Translations under genes and position numbers: made by a program
The notes under the pieces: model-generated
Database searches by the model: none
Seen by the model: only the letters and a program-made list of their open reading frames with translations
Told to the model about the DNA's origin: nothing
Shown: one piece after another, positions 34,547 to 43,393 of the stretch
Layout of the letters: each line of letters starts with the position of its first letter
How positions within the stretch are numbered: the first letter of the stretch is position 1
Origin: Arthrobacter sp. PAMC25284
GTDB taxonomy: Bacteria; Actinomycetota; Actinomycetes; Actinomycetales; Micrococcaceae
NCBI RefSeq assembly: GCF_019443425.1
Contig: NZ_CP080382.1
Coordinates: forward strand, 2,232,001-2,296,000
DNA length: 64,000 nt
Reading direction: 5' to 3'

Positions 34547-35419
34547 CTAGGAGAGCACGTCCTTGTTGCTGAATTTGCCATAGGCGAGGGCCCCGAAGAC
34601 AGCGATGTAGGCGCCCTGCAGCATGGCGTTGCTGGCGAACGAGTCCCACGCAATCGGCTGGCGCAGGAGATCGGCGAAATCGAGCCAGTAGTGCGTGAAC
34701 AGCCAGGGGTGCAGCCACTCCAGCTGCGGCAGCACGTCCAGCACCTGCGAGACGACGGAGAGGACCACGGTGGTCGCCATCGCCCCCACCGGCACGTCAG
34801 TCAGGGTGGACACAAAGAGGCCGATCGCGGCGAGCCCCAGCAGGGAAACGGCCAGATAGGCCCCAATCAGCACGAGCCGCAGCACCGCCTCCCACGGCCC
34901 GATCGAGTCCCCCGAGAGCAGTGTCACCGGCCCCACCGGGAACAGTGCGGCGCCGATTCCGGCGCCCACGAGGGCCACCACCAGGGGTGCCACAATAACG
35001 AACACGGCCACACCGGCGTATTTCACCAGCAGCAGCCGGATCCGGCCGGCGGGGGCCACAAGGAGGTACCGCAGCGTTCCCTGCCCGGCCTCGCCCGCGA
35101 TCGTGTCCCCCGCGACGACCCCCACGGTGAGGGGCAGGAAGAGCGGAACGGCCAGCACCATGGACGTGATGCCGACAAACAGTCCGTTCTGCGCGATCCG
35201 GTCCAGGAAGGCCGGGCCGCGGCCGGCCGGGACAGCGGAGGACAGCCGCACGGCAACGGCAATCAGAATGGGGATGGCGGCCAGTGCCAACAGCATTGCC
35301 CAGGTCCTGCGGCGGCGGAACAGCACCCCCAGCTCGGATGCCAGCAGTCCGCCGCCCCGCGGACCACGCCGGCGGGGCGGAGCCGGGGCGGGCGCGGTCG
35401 CCGGGAGGTCACTGGACAA
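34547..35419 (-). CDS. ABC-2 type exporter permease
   Basis: 290 residues; a Pro/Arg-rich cytosolic start (PAPAPPRRRGPRGGGLLASELGVLFRRRRTW), then six membrane helices (including AMLLALAAIPILIAVAVRL and FVGITSMVLAVPLFLPLTVGVVAGDTIAGEAGQGTLRYLLVAPAGRIRLLLVKYAGV). The GEAGQGTLRYLL pattern is typical of ABC-2 permeases. It overlaps the ATPase gene by 11 bp. Substrate unknown. Confidence 0.9.
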   Translation of the reverse strand: MSSDLPATAPAPAPPRRRGPRGGGLLASELGVLFRRRRTWAMLLALAAIPILIAVAVRLSSAVPAGRGPAFLDRIAQNGLFVGITSMVLAVPLFLPLTVGVVAGDTIAGEAGQGTLRYLLVAPAGRIRLLLVKYAGVAVFVIVAPLVVALVGAGIGAALFPVGPVTLLSGDSIGPWEAVLRLVLIGAYLAVSLLGLAAIGLFVSTLTDVPVGAMATTVVLSVVSQVLDVLPQLEWLHPWLFTHYWLDFADLLRQPIAWDSFASNAMLQGAYIAVFGALAYGKFSNKDVLS

Positions 35420-36455
35420 CGTCGAACCCCTCTCCCGTCAGGGCCACGAAGCGGTCCTCGAGACTGACCTGTTCTGCCGCGAAGCCACGGACCCGGACGC
35501 CGGCTGCCACCAGCGCTGCCACCATCTCTTCGGGCGCGACCACACCGTCCGCGCTGAAGTCGCTGTCGGCGGGTCTCCCGTCGTCCGAACCGCCAGAGAA
35601 GCGGGCGGGCAGCGGCGCGAAAATGACCGCTCCCGTACCGTCGGGACCGCCGGCGCCGCTGCTGGCGTCGGCGCCCCGGGTGGGGTTCAGGCCAAGACGG
35701 GTCAGCACCTGCGCGGCGGCCCCCGGGTCGGGAGTCAGGACACGGATTCGGGCCTGGCCTGCCTGGCGGAGTTCGGTCAGGGTTCCCTGCGCCACGAGCT
35801 TGCCCGCACTCATGATTGCCGCGTGCGTGCAGATCTGTTCAACCTCGGCCAGCAGATGGCTGGAGACAAACACGGTGGCGCCGTCCGCGGCCAGGGAACG
35901 CACCAGGCTCCGCACTTCCCTGGTGCCCTGCGGGTCCAGCCCGTTGGTGGGCTCGTCGAGCACCAGAAGATCGCGCGGGGCGAGCAGGGCATTAGCGATC
36001 CCGAGGCGTTGCTTCATGCCGAGCGAGTACGCGCGGACTTTTTTGTCCGCGGCGTGCGTCAGCCCCACCCGTTCCAGCGCCGAGTGAACCCGGTCCCGCC
36101 GCGTGCGCGCAGACCCAAGAGGATCGGCGGCGTCCAGGCGGCGCAGGTTGGCGGCGCCGGACAGGTAGGGATAGAAAGCCGGCCCTTCGACGAGGGCCCC
36201 GACCCGGGGCAGCACGTCATGCAGCCGGCGCGGCATTTCTTCCCCGAGGACCCGCACGGAGCCGCTCGTCGCGGCGGCCAGGCCCAGCATCAGCCGGATG
36301 GTGGTGGTCTTGCCCGAACCGTTCGGGCCGAGGAAGCCGAAGACCGACCCCGTAGGCACGGCCAAGTCGACACTGTTGACGGCCATTTGGTGTCCGAACC
36401 GCTTGCTCAGGCCGGTGGTCTCAATGCTCAGTTCAGCGGGACCGACGCCGGTCAT
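35409..36455 (-). CDS. ABC transporter ATP-binding protein
   Basis: 348 residues. Walker A FLGPNGSGKTTTIRLMLGL, signature YSLGMKQRLGIANALL, Walker B DLLVLDEPTNGLDPQG and the switch VFVSSHLLAEVEQI are all present. The last ~120 residues form the DUF4162-like C-terminal region of drug- and peptide-exporter ATPases (AQGTLTELRQAGQARIRVLTP). It pairs with the permease it overlaps and follows the LolA/RseB-like gene after 19 bp. Confidence 0.93.
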   Translation of the reverse strand: MTGVGPAELSIETTGLSKRFGHQMAVNSVDLAVPTGSVFGFLGPNGSGKTTTIRLMLGLAAATSGSVRVLGEEMPRRLHDVLPRVGALVEGPAFYPYLSGAANLRRLDAADPLGSARTRRDRVHSALERVGLTHAADKKVRAYSLGMKQRLGIANALLAPRDLLVLDEPTNGLDPQGTREVRSLVRSLAADGATVFVSSHLLAEVEQICTHAAIMSAGKLVAQGTLTELRQAGQARIRVLTPDPGAAAQVLTRLGLNPTRGADASSGAGGPDGTGAVIFAPLPARFSGGSDDGRPADSDFSADGVVAPEEMVAALVAAGVRVRGFAAEQVSLEDRFVALTGEGFDVVQ

Positions 36456-36474
36456 CCGGCGGCCCCTGCGGCCG

Positions 36475-37806
36475 TCACCGCGACGCCGCTGCGGCCTGGA
36501 GCCGCTCCAGGGGCACGGACCCGATGAAGATCCGGCCGTCGTCGAGCACGAGCATATTTACCAGCGACGTCGATAGGAGCCGTCCGCCCGGGACGGGGGT
36601 CAAGGCCTGCTCCAGCGGCGCTTCCGCGCTAACGTCCGTCCCGCGGGGGTCCGTCCGGCCGCGCAGGTCCTGGTCCGGGGCCGCCGGGCCGGGCAGGGCC
36701 TGATCGGCCGTCCCGCCGAACAGCGCAGCGGCCGAGCCTGCGGGGAAGCCGAGTACGGTCTCCCATCCGGAACCGGAGATAGTCGGCCTGCGGGAGTCCT
36801 TCGATTCCCTGTCCGGCCGCACTGCCTCACCCGGCGGTGCGGCGTCATCGGGCCCTGCGGCATCGTTCGGCCGCACTGCCTCACCCGGCGGTGCGGCGTC
36901 ACCGGGCTTGCCGTGCTGCCAGGCGTCGTCCTTCTTCCGCTCCGGGTCCGGAATCTCTGTCACGGTGGCCCCTGCCGGCGGAGAAAAGGCGAAGATCGAT
37001 ACGTCGGGGGCTTCGAGCAACAGGTTCGTATAGGCCATTCGGAAGGCGGGAGTGGACTGGCCCCTGGCTTTGACGGTCACTGACAGTGGCATCCCGGTCT
37101 CACCGTCGACCGCGATCGCCATCGACTCGAAGAGCGTGACGGTGGAACGCGGCGCGATCTTCAGGTCGTAGGCCGCCCGTCCGGCCACTTGGACGTCGTC
37201 TCCGACCGTTACGGCCGTGTGTTCATCGATTTTGTCCAACAGCATTCCGGCCAGGCGGTCGGGGCTGCCCCACATGCCTTTGCCGTCGCGGCCGTCCAGC
37301 ATGCCTTCGTAGTCACGCTTGTAGTCGAGGCTGTCCATCATGCCCTTGTGGGCGGCATCGTGATCAGCGCCGCCCGTCGGCGGACGGAAGTGGCTTGCGG
37401 TGTTGTCTTTCGAGTTATAGGTCCACAGTTCATGGCCGTTCTTGATGAGATTGCGTTCGGCCATCCGGTCCATCACCTGGACCCGGGCGTTGTCGGCACC
37501 GTCGAAATAGACCCGCGCGGTGTGCGATCCGGACAAGAGTTCAAGCCATCCGGTGCCTGAGGGGCCGCTGCCGGACATGGTCTGCGGCAACGCCGGAAAG
37601 CCGAGCTCCGAGACCTGCTCCACAGTTCCGGACAGGGCTTGTTTGCGGTGCTGCGCCAGCAGCTGCAGCACCTCCGCCGGCGTCTTGGCCGGCAGCGGAT
37701 CCCCCGCGCTCGCTGGCAGCGATCCGAGCAGCGTGCCGGCTGCTATCACCGCCGGGACGATCGCGGCGGGCACCCAGCGCAACCATCGGCGGGTCACCGC
37801 ACCCAC
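36475..37806 (-). CDS. LolA/RseB-like exported protein
   Basis: 443 residues. A signal/anchor helix at about 12-33 (WVPAAIVPAVIAAGTLLGSLPASA) is followed by a LolA/RseB N-terminal-type beta-sheet domain (TPAEVLQLLAQHRKQALSGTVEQVSELGFPALP ... GHELWTYNSKDNTASHFRPP ... VTVGDDVQVAGRAAYDLKIAPR). The second half is Pro/Asp-rich with a repeated APPGEAVRP(D/N) tract. Actinobacteria lack the Gram-negative Lol system; these proteins may bind lipids or act as sensors beside ABC exporters. First gene of a three-gene unit with the ABC exporter. Confidence 0.85.
   Translation of the reverse strand: MGAVTRRWLRWVPAAIVPAVIAAGTLLGSLPASAGDPLPAKTPAEVLQLLAQHRKQALSGTVEQVSELGFPALPQTMSGSGPSGTGWLELLSGSHTARVYFDGADNARVQVMDRMAERNLIKNGHELWTYNSKDNTASHFRPPTGGADHDAAHKGMMDSLDYKRDYEGMLDGRDGKGMWGSPDRLAGMLLDKIDEHTAVTVGDDVQVAGRAAYDLKIAPRSTVTLFESMAIAVDGETGMPLSVTVKARGQSTPAFRMAYTNLLLEAPDVSIFAFSPPAGATVTEIPDPERKKDDAWQHGKPGDAAPPGEAVRPNDAAGPDDAAPPGEAVRPDRESKDSRRPTISGSGWETVLGFPAGSAAALFGGTADQALPGPAAPDQDLRGRTDPRGTDVSAEAPLEQALTPVPGGRLLSTSLVNMLVLDDGRIFIGSVPLERLQAAAASR
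36814..36901 (-). repeat. 34-bp direct repeat inside LolA-like gene
   Basis: Two identical 34-bp copies (36814-36847 and 36868-36901) are offset by 54 bp, an exact 18-codon period. They encode repeated PGEAVRP-DAA units in the low-complexity linker. Unequal crossing-over would change linker length without breaking the frame. Confidence 0.8.
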
Positions 37807-37887
37807 ATCCCTACGTCAAACCGAAGTGCTCCACCGTTGCAGCTCATGATTCAACATTACGCCCCCGCGGCAACGGCACCACCTGGC

Positions 37888-38925
37888 CTACGCGCCGCCG
37901 AGCATCGGACCGAAGCTGGCCCGGTCGGCCAGCCGCGGATCCGCACGATCCGGAACCACCATGACTGGGCTCTTGGCGTGGTGCAGGACGCCGTCAGTGG
38001 TCGATCCCAGCAGCATCCCGGCGAAACCGCCATGGCCGCGGGTTCCCAGCACCAATAACTCCACGTTCCGGCTGGCCTCCACGAGGACGTCGACGGGAGA
38101 GCCGTCCAGAAGTTGCGTTTCCATGGTCAGGGCCGGGAAGTGGCTCGCCAGCCATGCCGCACCGGCGTCGAGCTGGGCCTGGATTTCGGTGAAGAGCGCG
38201 TCGCGGTCCAGCGGCGCCGGCACCCACGCGAGCGACCCGCTGTATTGCGGTACGGCGCACACCACACGGAGCCGGGCCGAGAGGCGTTCCGCCTGGGCCG
38301 CTGCGTCGAGCACTGCTATCCGGGCCTGTTCAGATCCGTCGACCCCCACGACGACGACGTTTGCGATGAGTTCCCGGCCCGACTTGGCCTGCTCGGCGAG
38401 CACGTGCTTGTCGTCGGTGATTTCACCCAGACGGTCAGCACAGACCAGAGGGACAGTCACGGTGGGGCACTTGGCGTGGGCGGGCAGTGCGCTGCTGACT
38501 GAGCCGAGCATCCGTCCGACGAAGCCGCCCCGGCCGCGGGTGCCGAAAACCAGCAGTTCCGCGGTTTCACTCATTTCGAGCAATACGCCGGAGGCGTCCC
38601 CGTTTTCAACAGAAGCGTCGACGTCGATGTTGTATCCGGCGACCTTGTCGAGGGCTTGTTTCTGGACAGCCTCGGCGCCATCACGGATCACGGAGTCATC
38701 CACCGTCGCATAGCCGCCGTCGAGTCCCGATGCGGCGAATATCGGCACCGAATAGGCGGTGACGATGTGCAGGGGGCGGCGTCGGCGCTCTGCTTCGCGG
38801 GCGGCCCAGGCCAGGGCACAATGGCTGTGGTCCGAGCCGTCCACCCCTACGACAATCCCCCGGGGAGGCACTGGCTGTACGCCGGATTCCGCTGCCGGTT
38901 CCGGATGCGCCTGCTCACGGCCCAT
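37888..38925 (-). CDS. Tandem universal stress protein
   Basis: 345 residues from the ATG at 38925, chosen for the AAGGAGG ribosome site; upstream in-frame starts lack one. Two UspA domains: residues ~20-165 (VVGVDGSDHSHCALAWAAREAE ... LLVFGTRGRGGFVGRMLGSVSS) and ~185-335 (VVVGVDGSEQARIAVLDAA ... LLVLGTRGHGGFAGMLLGSTTD). Both keep the ATP-binding G-x2-G-x9-G(S) motif. Cytosolic stress protein, often induced by starvation or low oxygen in actinobacteria. Confidence 0.93.
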   Translation of the reverse strand: MGREQAHPEPAAESGVQPVPPRGIVVGVDGSDHSHCALAWAAREAERRRRPLHIVTAYSVPIFAASGLDGGYATVDDSVIRDGAEAVQKQALDKVAGYNIDVDASVENGDASGVLLEMSETAELLVFGTRGRGGFVGRMLGSVSSALPAHAKCPTVTVPLVCADRLGEITDDKHVLAEQAKSGRELIANVVVVGVDGSEQARIAVLDAAAQAERLSARLRVVCAVPQYSGSLAWVPAPLDRDALFTEIQAQLDAGAAWLASHFPALTMETQLLDGSPVDVLVEASRNVELLVLGTRGHGGFAGMLLGSTTDGVLHHAKSPVMVVPDRADPRLADRASFGPMLGGA

Positions 38926-39379
38926 GGGGTCCGCCTCCTTGAGATTGTGCCTGATGTTCCGGCTATTCTGCCAGACCTGCCTGCGCCGGGCGGCCAGCCG
39001 AAGCGCATTTCTCATCCGTGTACCTCCCAACTCTTCTCCGCGGGCCATGAACAGGCAAGCGGGTGCGGCGGGCTTCTCCCTCGCCGGTTCCGGGAATCAG
39101 GACCGCAGACTGTTTACGCAGAATTAACCTCGCCCGCGGTGGCGCGGAATCCCGCAGTTCCCGGTTGCGGAGATCGCGGAACCCTGGAATCTACTGCGCA
39201 GTAACTTCCTTCGACGAAGCCCTATCCACGAACTCAAATGTTGGGTATTCTTCGACACACTGCTGAACCGAGACTCGTGTTTCAGAACCCGTCCCGAGAG
39301 GCCGGGCCTGAAAACGGCGCTTGGAAGGCAGCCGGGGTCCACACCCGGCAACTGGAAACGTTCGGGAAGGGACCCTGCA
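38926..39379. other. Non-coding region with structured leader of the flavoprotein gene
   Basis: No convincing gene in this 454-bp stretch. The first part is upstream of the universal stress gene. In the last ~120 bp before the GTG at 39380 are two possible RNA hairpins: TTTCAG/CTGAAA with an inner CCCG/CGGG near 39280-39313, and GCCGGG/CCCGGC near 39333-39352. A GGGAAGGGA ribosome site precedes the start. The leader may regulate translation; no known riboswitch was recognised. Confidence 0.35.
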
Positions 39380-40033
39380 GTGTTGAGCATGCCTGTCCAT
39401 GGGGGAATTGAGCGGACCGCAGCGGTGGTGATTGGCACTGGGCTTTCGGGTCTGGCCGTCGCGAGCGAACTGCAGCGCCACGGCGTGGCCTCCATAGTCG
39501 TGGAAGGCCTCGACCTGCTGGGCGCCGGGTATCCCGCCAACACCTCCTCGCTCCAGCGCTGTGACGCGGCAGACGCGGCCAGCCTTCAGGAGCGCAACGA
39601 GATTCTTCGGCATCTGCGGAACTATGCCACCAATCATCAACTCGATGTCCGGAACAGCATCAGGGCACTCCAGCTGGACCATCTTGCCGCCGAAGCCGCC
39701 GATGCCGCGGACTTCGGGCAGGCGGCCGGGAAGTGGGCCGTGCGAACCCCGGGAGGCGTCCTCCTTGCCGATCATCTGGTGCTGACCAGATGCGCGCACA
39801 GCCAGCTGCGGCGCATGCTCACCGAGCTCGGTATGGCCACCCGGCAAAACCTCATGGCTGCGATGCACGCCCTGGGAATGTATCTGGTGGGCGTGGGAGA
39901 GCTGATCACGCCGTCGCCGAAGGAGGTGCTTCGGCAGGCGAAGGCGGTGGGGCAGGCAATTTCAGCCAAGGTCTACCCGGACGGGCTTCCAGCCAGCGTC
40001 ACCGGGGGCCTGGCCTTGGCGGCTCCCGCCTAG
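39380..40033 (+). CDS. Short FAD/NAD-binding flavoprotein-like protein
   Basis: 217 residues from a GTG at 39380. A dinucleotide-binding motif VVIGTGLSGLAVASELQRHGVASIVVEG is near the N-terminus, followed by a region resembling the start of flavin monooxygenases (SLQRCDAADAASLQERNEILRHLRNYA...RALQLDHL...FGQAAGKWAVRTPGGVLLADHLVL). The NADP-binding half of full-length enzymes (350-450 residues) is missing and replaced by a helical C-terminus. It may be a degenerate or specialised relative. Its last codons (LAAPA) form the first unit of the downstream tandem repeat. Confidence 0.7.
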   Translation: MLSMPVHGGIERTAAVVIGTGLSGLAVASELQRHGVASIVVEGLDLLGAGYPANTSSLQRCDAADAASLQERNEILRHLRNYATNHQLDVRNSIRALQLDHLAAEAADAADFGQAAGKWAVRTPGGVLLADHLVLTRCAHSQLRRMLTELGMATRQNLMAAMHALGMYLVGVGELITPSPKEVLRQAKAVGQAISAKVYPDGLPASVTGGLALAAPA

Positions 40034-40132
40034 TTTTATCTTGGCGGCTCCCGCCTGTTTTATCTTGGCGGCTCCCGCCTGTTTTATCTTGGCGGCTCCC
40101 GCCTGTTTTATCTTGGCGGCTCCCGCGTCGTT
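40015..40132 (+). repeat. Five tandem terminator-like hairpins, 24-bp period
   Basis: CTTGGCGGCTCCCGCC recurs at 40015, 40040, 40064, 40088 and 40112 (periods 25, 24, 24, 24). Each unit contains GGCGG-CTC-CCGCC, a 5-bp GC stem, followed by TGTTTTAT (TAGTTTTAT in the first, TCGTTTTAG in the last, whose stem has one mismatch). Read on the + strand each is a small intrinsic terminator. The array fills the whole space between the flavoprotein stop codon and the convergent copC stop codon. Confidence 0.85.
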
Positions 40133-40717
40133 TTAGTCGTCGCCGCCGGAGGTCAGCCTCCGCTTCGCCATCAGGCCCAGGGTGACGAGGATGCCGACCG
40201 CCACACCAACGAAGATCACGATGCTCCAGGCAAACGGTGGCGCGGAGTCGGCGGGTTCTGCCGGCGCGGCGGTTGTTCCCGGCTCAGGTGTCCCCAGCGT
40301 CGGGACAGCGGCAGCCGCCGTCGAACCCGCCGCCCCCGCCGTCGCCGTGAACGTGGAGCGGCCTTCGATGGGGTGGCCGTCGGAGCTGGCGACCCGCCAC
40401 TGCACGGTGTATGTCCCGGCCGGGGCACCTGGCCGCAGCCGCTGCGAGGCAACGTTGTCCACGATCTCCACCGGCCCATCGGCCCAACTGGCGCCTGCGG
40501 CGTCAGTGACCACAAACTCCGCACCGAGACCCAGCGGGTTGTTGCTGAACGTCACGGACACCTGGTCCGGCGGGGTGGCGAGGGTGGCGCCGTCCGCTGG
40601 GCTGCTGGATTCCGCGGCGTCGTGCGCCGCCGCCGGACCCGCGGCGGCGCCGAGCAGTATGGCGGCAAAGACCAGGGCGCCGAGCAGCGCGCTCAAAAGC
40701 TGTCGGATGGGGCGCAT
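40133..40717 (-). CDS. CopC-family copper-resistance protein
   Basis: 194 residues from the ATG at 40717; a longer frame to 40834 runs into the next promoter. Signal peptide ends at GPAAA with mature start AHDAAESSSPADGATLATPPDQVSVTFSNNPLG. The N-terminal His (AHD) and DGHPIEG are the copper ligands of the CopC/PcoC beta-barrel. A Thr/Pro-rich linker leads to one C-terminal helix (FAWSIVIFVGVAVGILVTLGLMAKRR), so it is membrane-anchored and faces outward. CopD is not adjacent. Confidence 0.9.
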   Translation of the reverse strand: MRPIRQLLSALLGALVFAAILLGAAAGPAAAHDAAESSSPADGATLATPPDQVSVTFSNNPLGLGAEFVVTDAAGASWADGPVEIVDNVASQRLRPGAPAGTYTVQWRVASSDGHPIEGRSTFTATAGAAGSTAAAAVPTLGTPEPGTTAAPAEPADSAPPFAWSIVIFVGVAVGILVTLGLMAKRRLTSGGDD

Positions 40718-40826
40718 GAGCAGGCTACTCCTAATGTTGGCTTCCTTACAGACTAGGCGAAACCGCCGGGTTGCCGCCTTGGCACCCATTAAGATGCAGG
40801 TGACACCCAAATCTCCCGGAGGATAA

Positions 40827-42269
40827 ATGCTCAAGCAGGGCTCTGCACTCGATCGCTATTTCATGATTTCCGAACGGGGGTCCAGCCTGTCGCGCGAGAT
40901 CCGCGGCGGATTCGCCACCTTCTTCGCGATGAGCTACATCGTGGTGCTGAACCCGCTCATCCTTTCCGGGCCTGATTCCTCCGGCGCGACGCTCGGATTC
41001 CCCGCCGTGGCCGCGGTCACCGCGTTCGTGGCCGGCATCCTGACCATCCTGATGGGCGCCTGGGCCAAACACCCCTTCGCCATGGCCACCGGGCTGGGCG
41101 TCAACGCATTCGTCGCCGTTACCGTAGCCACCAACCCGGGCCTGACCTGGCCTGACATGATGGGCCTCGTGGTGCTCTCCGGCGTCACCATGCTGATCCT
41201 GGTCCTCACCGGGTTCCGGACCGCCGTGTTCAGGGCTGTCCCGGAAGGGCTGAAAACGGCGATTGTGGTCGGCATCGGCCTGTTCATCGCGCTCATCGGG
41301 CTGGTCAACGCCGGCTTCGTGCGGCGAATCCCCGATGTCGCCGGCACCACAGTCCCCGTAGGCCTGGGTTTCGACGGCAAACTGCTCGGCTGGCCTACTT
41401 TGGTATTCGTTTTCGGCCTGATCCTCACGATTGGCCTCGTGGTCCGCAAGGTCAAGGGCGCGATCCTGATCGGAATCGTCACTTCCACGGTTCTCTCCGT
41501 GATCCTCGAATCCACCCTGAACATCGGGCCCAGCTTCGACGGCAAGAACTTCAACCCGATGGGCTGGTCCCTCGTGGCACCCACGTTCACCGAATGGGCC
41601 GCCCCGGACCTGTCCCTGATCGGCAAAGCCAGCCCCTTCGGTGCCTTTGAGCACTTGGGCTTCGTCGCCGCGACCCTGCTCGCGTTCGTGATCCTCCTGA
41701 GCATCTTCTTCGACGCCATGGGCACCATGGTGGGCCTGGCCACCGAGGCCGGTTCGATCGACAAGGACGGCAACATCCCGAACGTGGACCGGGTCCTCCA
41801 GGTGGATGCCCTCGGCGCGATCATCGGCGGCGGCACCTCGGTGTCCTCCAACCAGATTTATGTCGAGTCCGGCGCGGGCATCGGCGAAGGAGCGCGCACC
41901 GGTGTGGCGTCCATCGTCACGGGCCTGCTGTTCCTCGTTGCAATGTTCTTCACCCCGCTGATCAATCTGGTGCCGTTCGAGGCCGTGGCTCCGGCGCTCG
42001 TCGTCGTCGGTTTTATGATGGTCTCCCAGGTCGGCAAGATCGACTGGCAGGACTGGGGCATTGCGATCCCGGCGTTCCTGACCTTCACCCTGATGCCCTT
42101 CACGTACTCAATCGCGAACGGCCTGGGCGCCGGCTTTATCTCCTTCGTCCTGATCCGCACGTTCCAGGGCCGGGCCCGCGAAGTGCACCCGCTGATGTGG
42201 GCTGTCGCTTCGGCGTTCCTGCTGTTCTTCGGCATCGGTCCGATCGAGGCTGCCCTCGGCATCAGCTAG
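40827..42269 (+). CDS. NCS2/AzgA-type hypoxanthine-guanine permease
   Basis: 480 residues, ~12-14 membrane segments. The AzgA hallmark GGFATFFAMSYIVVLNPLILS is at the N-terminus, with GLGVNAFVAVTV and the central FFDAMGTMVGLATEAG and IGGGTSVSSNQIYVESGAGIGEGARTGVASIV. It imports purine bases with protons. Translation starts MLKQGSALDRYF after GGAGGATAA. It is followed by a strong hairpin and the hutG gene. Confidence 0.93.
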   Translation: MLKQGSALDRYFMISERGSSLSREIRGGFATFFAMSYIVVLNPLILSGPDSSGATLGFPAVAAVTAFVAGILTILMGAWAKHPFAMATGLGVNAFVAVTVATNPGLTWPDMMGLVVLSGVTMLILVLTGFRTAVFRAVPEGLKTAIVVGIGLFIALIGLVNAGFVRRIPDVAGTTVPVGLGFDGKLLGWPTLVFVFGLILTIGLVVRKVKGAILIGIVTSTVLSVILESTLNIGPSFDGKNFNPMGWSLVAPTFTEWAAPDLSLIGKASPFGAFEHLGFVAATLLAFVILLSIFFDAMGTMVGLATEAGSIDKDGNIPNVDRVLQVDALGAIIGGGTSVSSNQIYVESGAGIGEGARTGVASIVTGLLFLVAMFFTPLINLVPFEAVAPALVVVGFMMVSQVGKIDWQDWGIAIPAFLTFTLMPFTYSIANGLGAGFISFVLIRTFQGRAREVHPLMWAVASAFLLFFGIGPIEAALGIS

Positions 42270-42290
42270 CCGGCGTCTGTCCGCCGGGGT

Positions 42291-42327
42291 GGCAGGTTAT
42301 GGCAATGGAGCATTGCCATAACCTGCC
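42291..42327. repeat. 17-bp perfect inverted repeat with 3-nt loop
   Basis: GGCAGGTTATGGCAATG, GAG, then CATTGCCATAACCTGCC. It is the strongest hairpin in this region and lies 22 bp after the purine permease stop. No T-run follows, so it may be an mRNA-end stabiliser, a terminator acting by stem strength, or a small mobile repeat. Confidence 0.75.
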
Positions 42328-42351
42328 GTCCCGGCGCTGTTTAAGCAATAA

Positions 42352-42367
42352 GTCCGGGATTCCGGAC
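42352..42367. promoter_or_regulatory. Candidate hut operator upstream of hutG
   Basis: GTCCGGGATTCCGGAC: 6-bp arms around GATT, ending 54 bp before the hutG ATG. It matches sites upstream of hutU (62734) and of iclR (63775), consensus GTCYGGGATWCCRGAC. It is therefore likely bound by the IclR protein encoded at 62797. Confidence 0.7.
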
Positions 42368-42421
42368 AGTCCGACGGCGGCGCGGCTGGTCTTCGGGCCG
42401 GGGCTGGGGTGAGCTAGGACA

Positions 42422-43393
42422 ATGGCTACTTCCGCACCCACCATCGATGTCCCTCCACAGCCCTGGACCGGGCGGTTCGACGGCGACAGCCCCGAGCACC
42501 GGCGCTGGTGGCAGGCCGTGAGCCCCTACGTGCCGCGGGCGATACCGGCAAGTTCGGCGGCCACCGCAGGGCGTCCCCGTGCGGCTGTCCTCCTCGGCTT
42601 CGGCAGCGACGAGGGGGTCCGCCGCAACAAGGGCAGGGCCGGTGCCGCAGCAGGCCCTGCGGCCATCCGTGCCGCGCTCGGTCCGCTCGCCTTCCATCTC
42701 CACCGGGAGGTGCACGACGCCGGAGACGTCACCGTGGCGGGGCAGTCGCTGGAGGCCGGACAGGCCCGCGCCGGGCTCGCCATCACGAGCCTGCTCGACG
42801 CCGGTGTGCTTCCCGTGGTGCTCGGCGGCGGGCACGAGACCGCGTTTGCCAGCTATTTGGGGATGGCCGGATCGCAGGCGGTCCGCGAGGGACTTCGGGT
42901 GGGCGTGTTGAACCTCGACGCGCATTTTGACCTCCGCGATGAACCGGCGCCCAGTTCCGGCACCCCGTTCCTTCAGATGGCCCGCGCGGAAACCGCCGCT
43001 GGCCGCGAACTGAAGTACGCCGTCGTCGGGATTTCCGAACCGGGCAACACCCGGGCGTTGTTCCGTACCGCCGCGGAGCTGGGCGTCGACTACCTGCTGG
43101 ACGAGGACTGCTCGGCGGAGAACACGCACACGTTCGTGGCGGCGTTCCTGGCACACGTCGACGCCCTATACCTGACCATCGACCTGGACGTGTTGCCGGC
43201 GTCGGTGGCGCCCGGGGTGAGCGCACCCGCCGCCTACGGGGTCCCGCTTCAGGTGATCAGCGCGGTGTGCCGCCAGGTCGCTGCGAGCGGGAAGCTGTTG
43301 CATGTGGACGTGGCTGAGCTGAACCCTGGGTTCGACATCGACGGCCGCACCGCGAAGGTGGCCGCTCGGCTGGTGAATACGCTGCTGCTGTAG
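42422..43393 (+). CDS. hutG: Formimidoylglutamase
   Basis: 323 residues of the ureohydrolase (arginase) family. Metal ligands are visible in VVLGGGHETAFASY, LNLDAHFDLRDEPAPSSGTPF and TIDLDVLPASVAPGVSAPAAYG. These carry the His, Asp and Asp residues of the binuclear Mn2+ centre. It hydrolyses N-formimino-L-glutamate to glutamate and formamide, the last step of histidine breakdown. The rest of the pathway (hutH, hutU) lies 16 kb downstream on the other strand; a shared palindrome links them. Confidence 0.9.
   Translation: MATSAPTIDVPPQPWTGRFDGDSPEHRRWWQAVSPYVPRAIPASSAATAGRPRAAVLLGFGSDEGVRRNKGRAGAAAGPAAIRAALGPLAFHLHREVHDAGDVTVAGQSLEAGQARAGLAITSLLDAGVLPVVLGGGHETAFASYLGMAGSQAVREGLRVGVLNLDAHFDLRDEPAPSSGTPFLQMARAETAAGRELKYAVVGISEPGNTRALFRTAAELGVDYLLDEDCSAENTHTFVAAFLAHVDALYLTIDLDVLPASVAPGVSAPAAYGVPLQVISAVCRQVAASGKLLHVDVAELNPGFDIDGRTAKVAARLVNTLLL

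Noticed and set aside
40015..40132. Possible CRISPR array
   Set aside because: The period is only 24 bp with no unique spacers and each unit is a hairpin with a T-rich tail; terminator repeats fit better.
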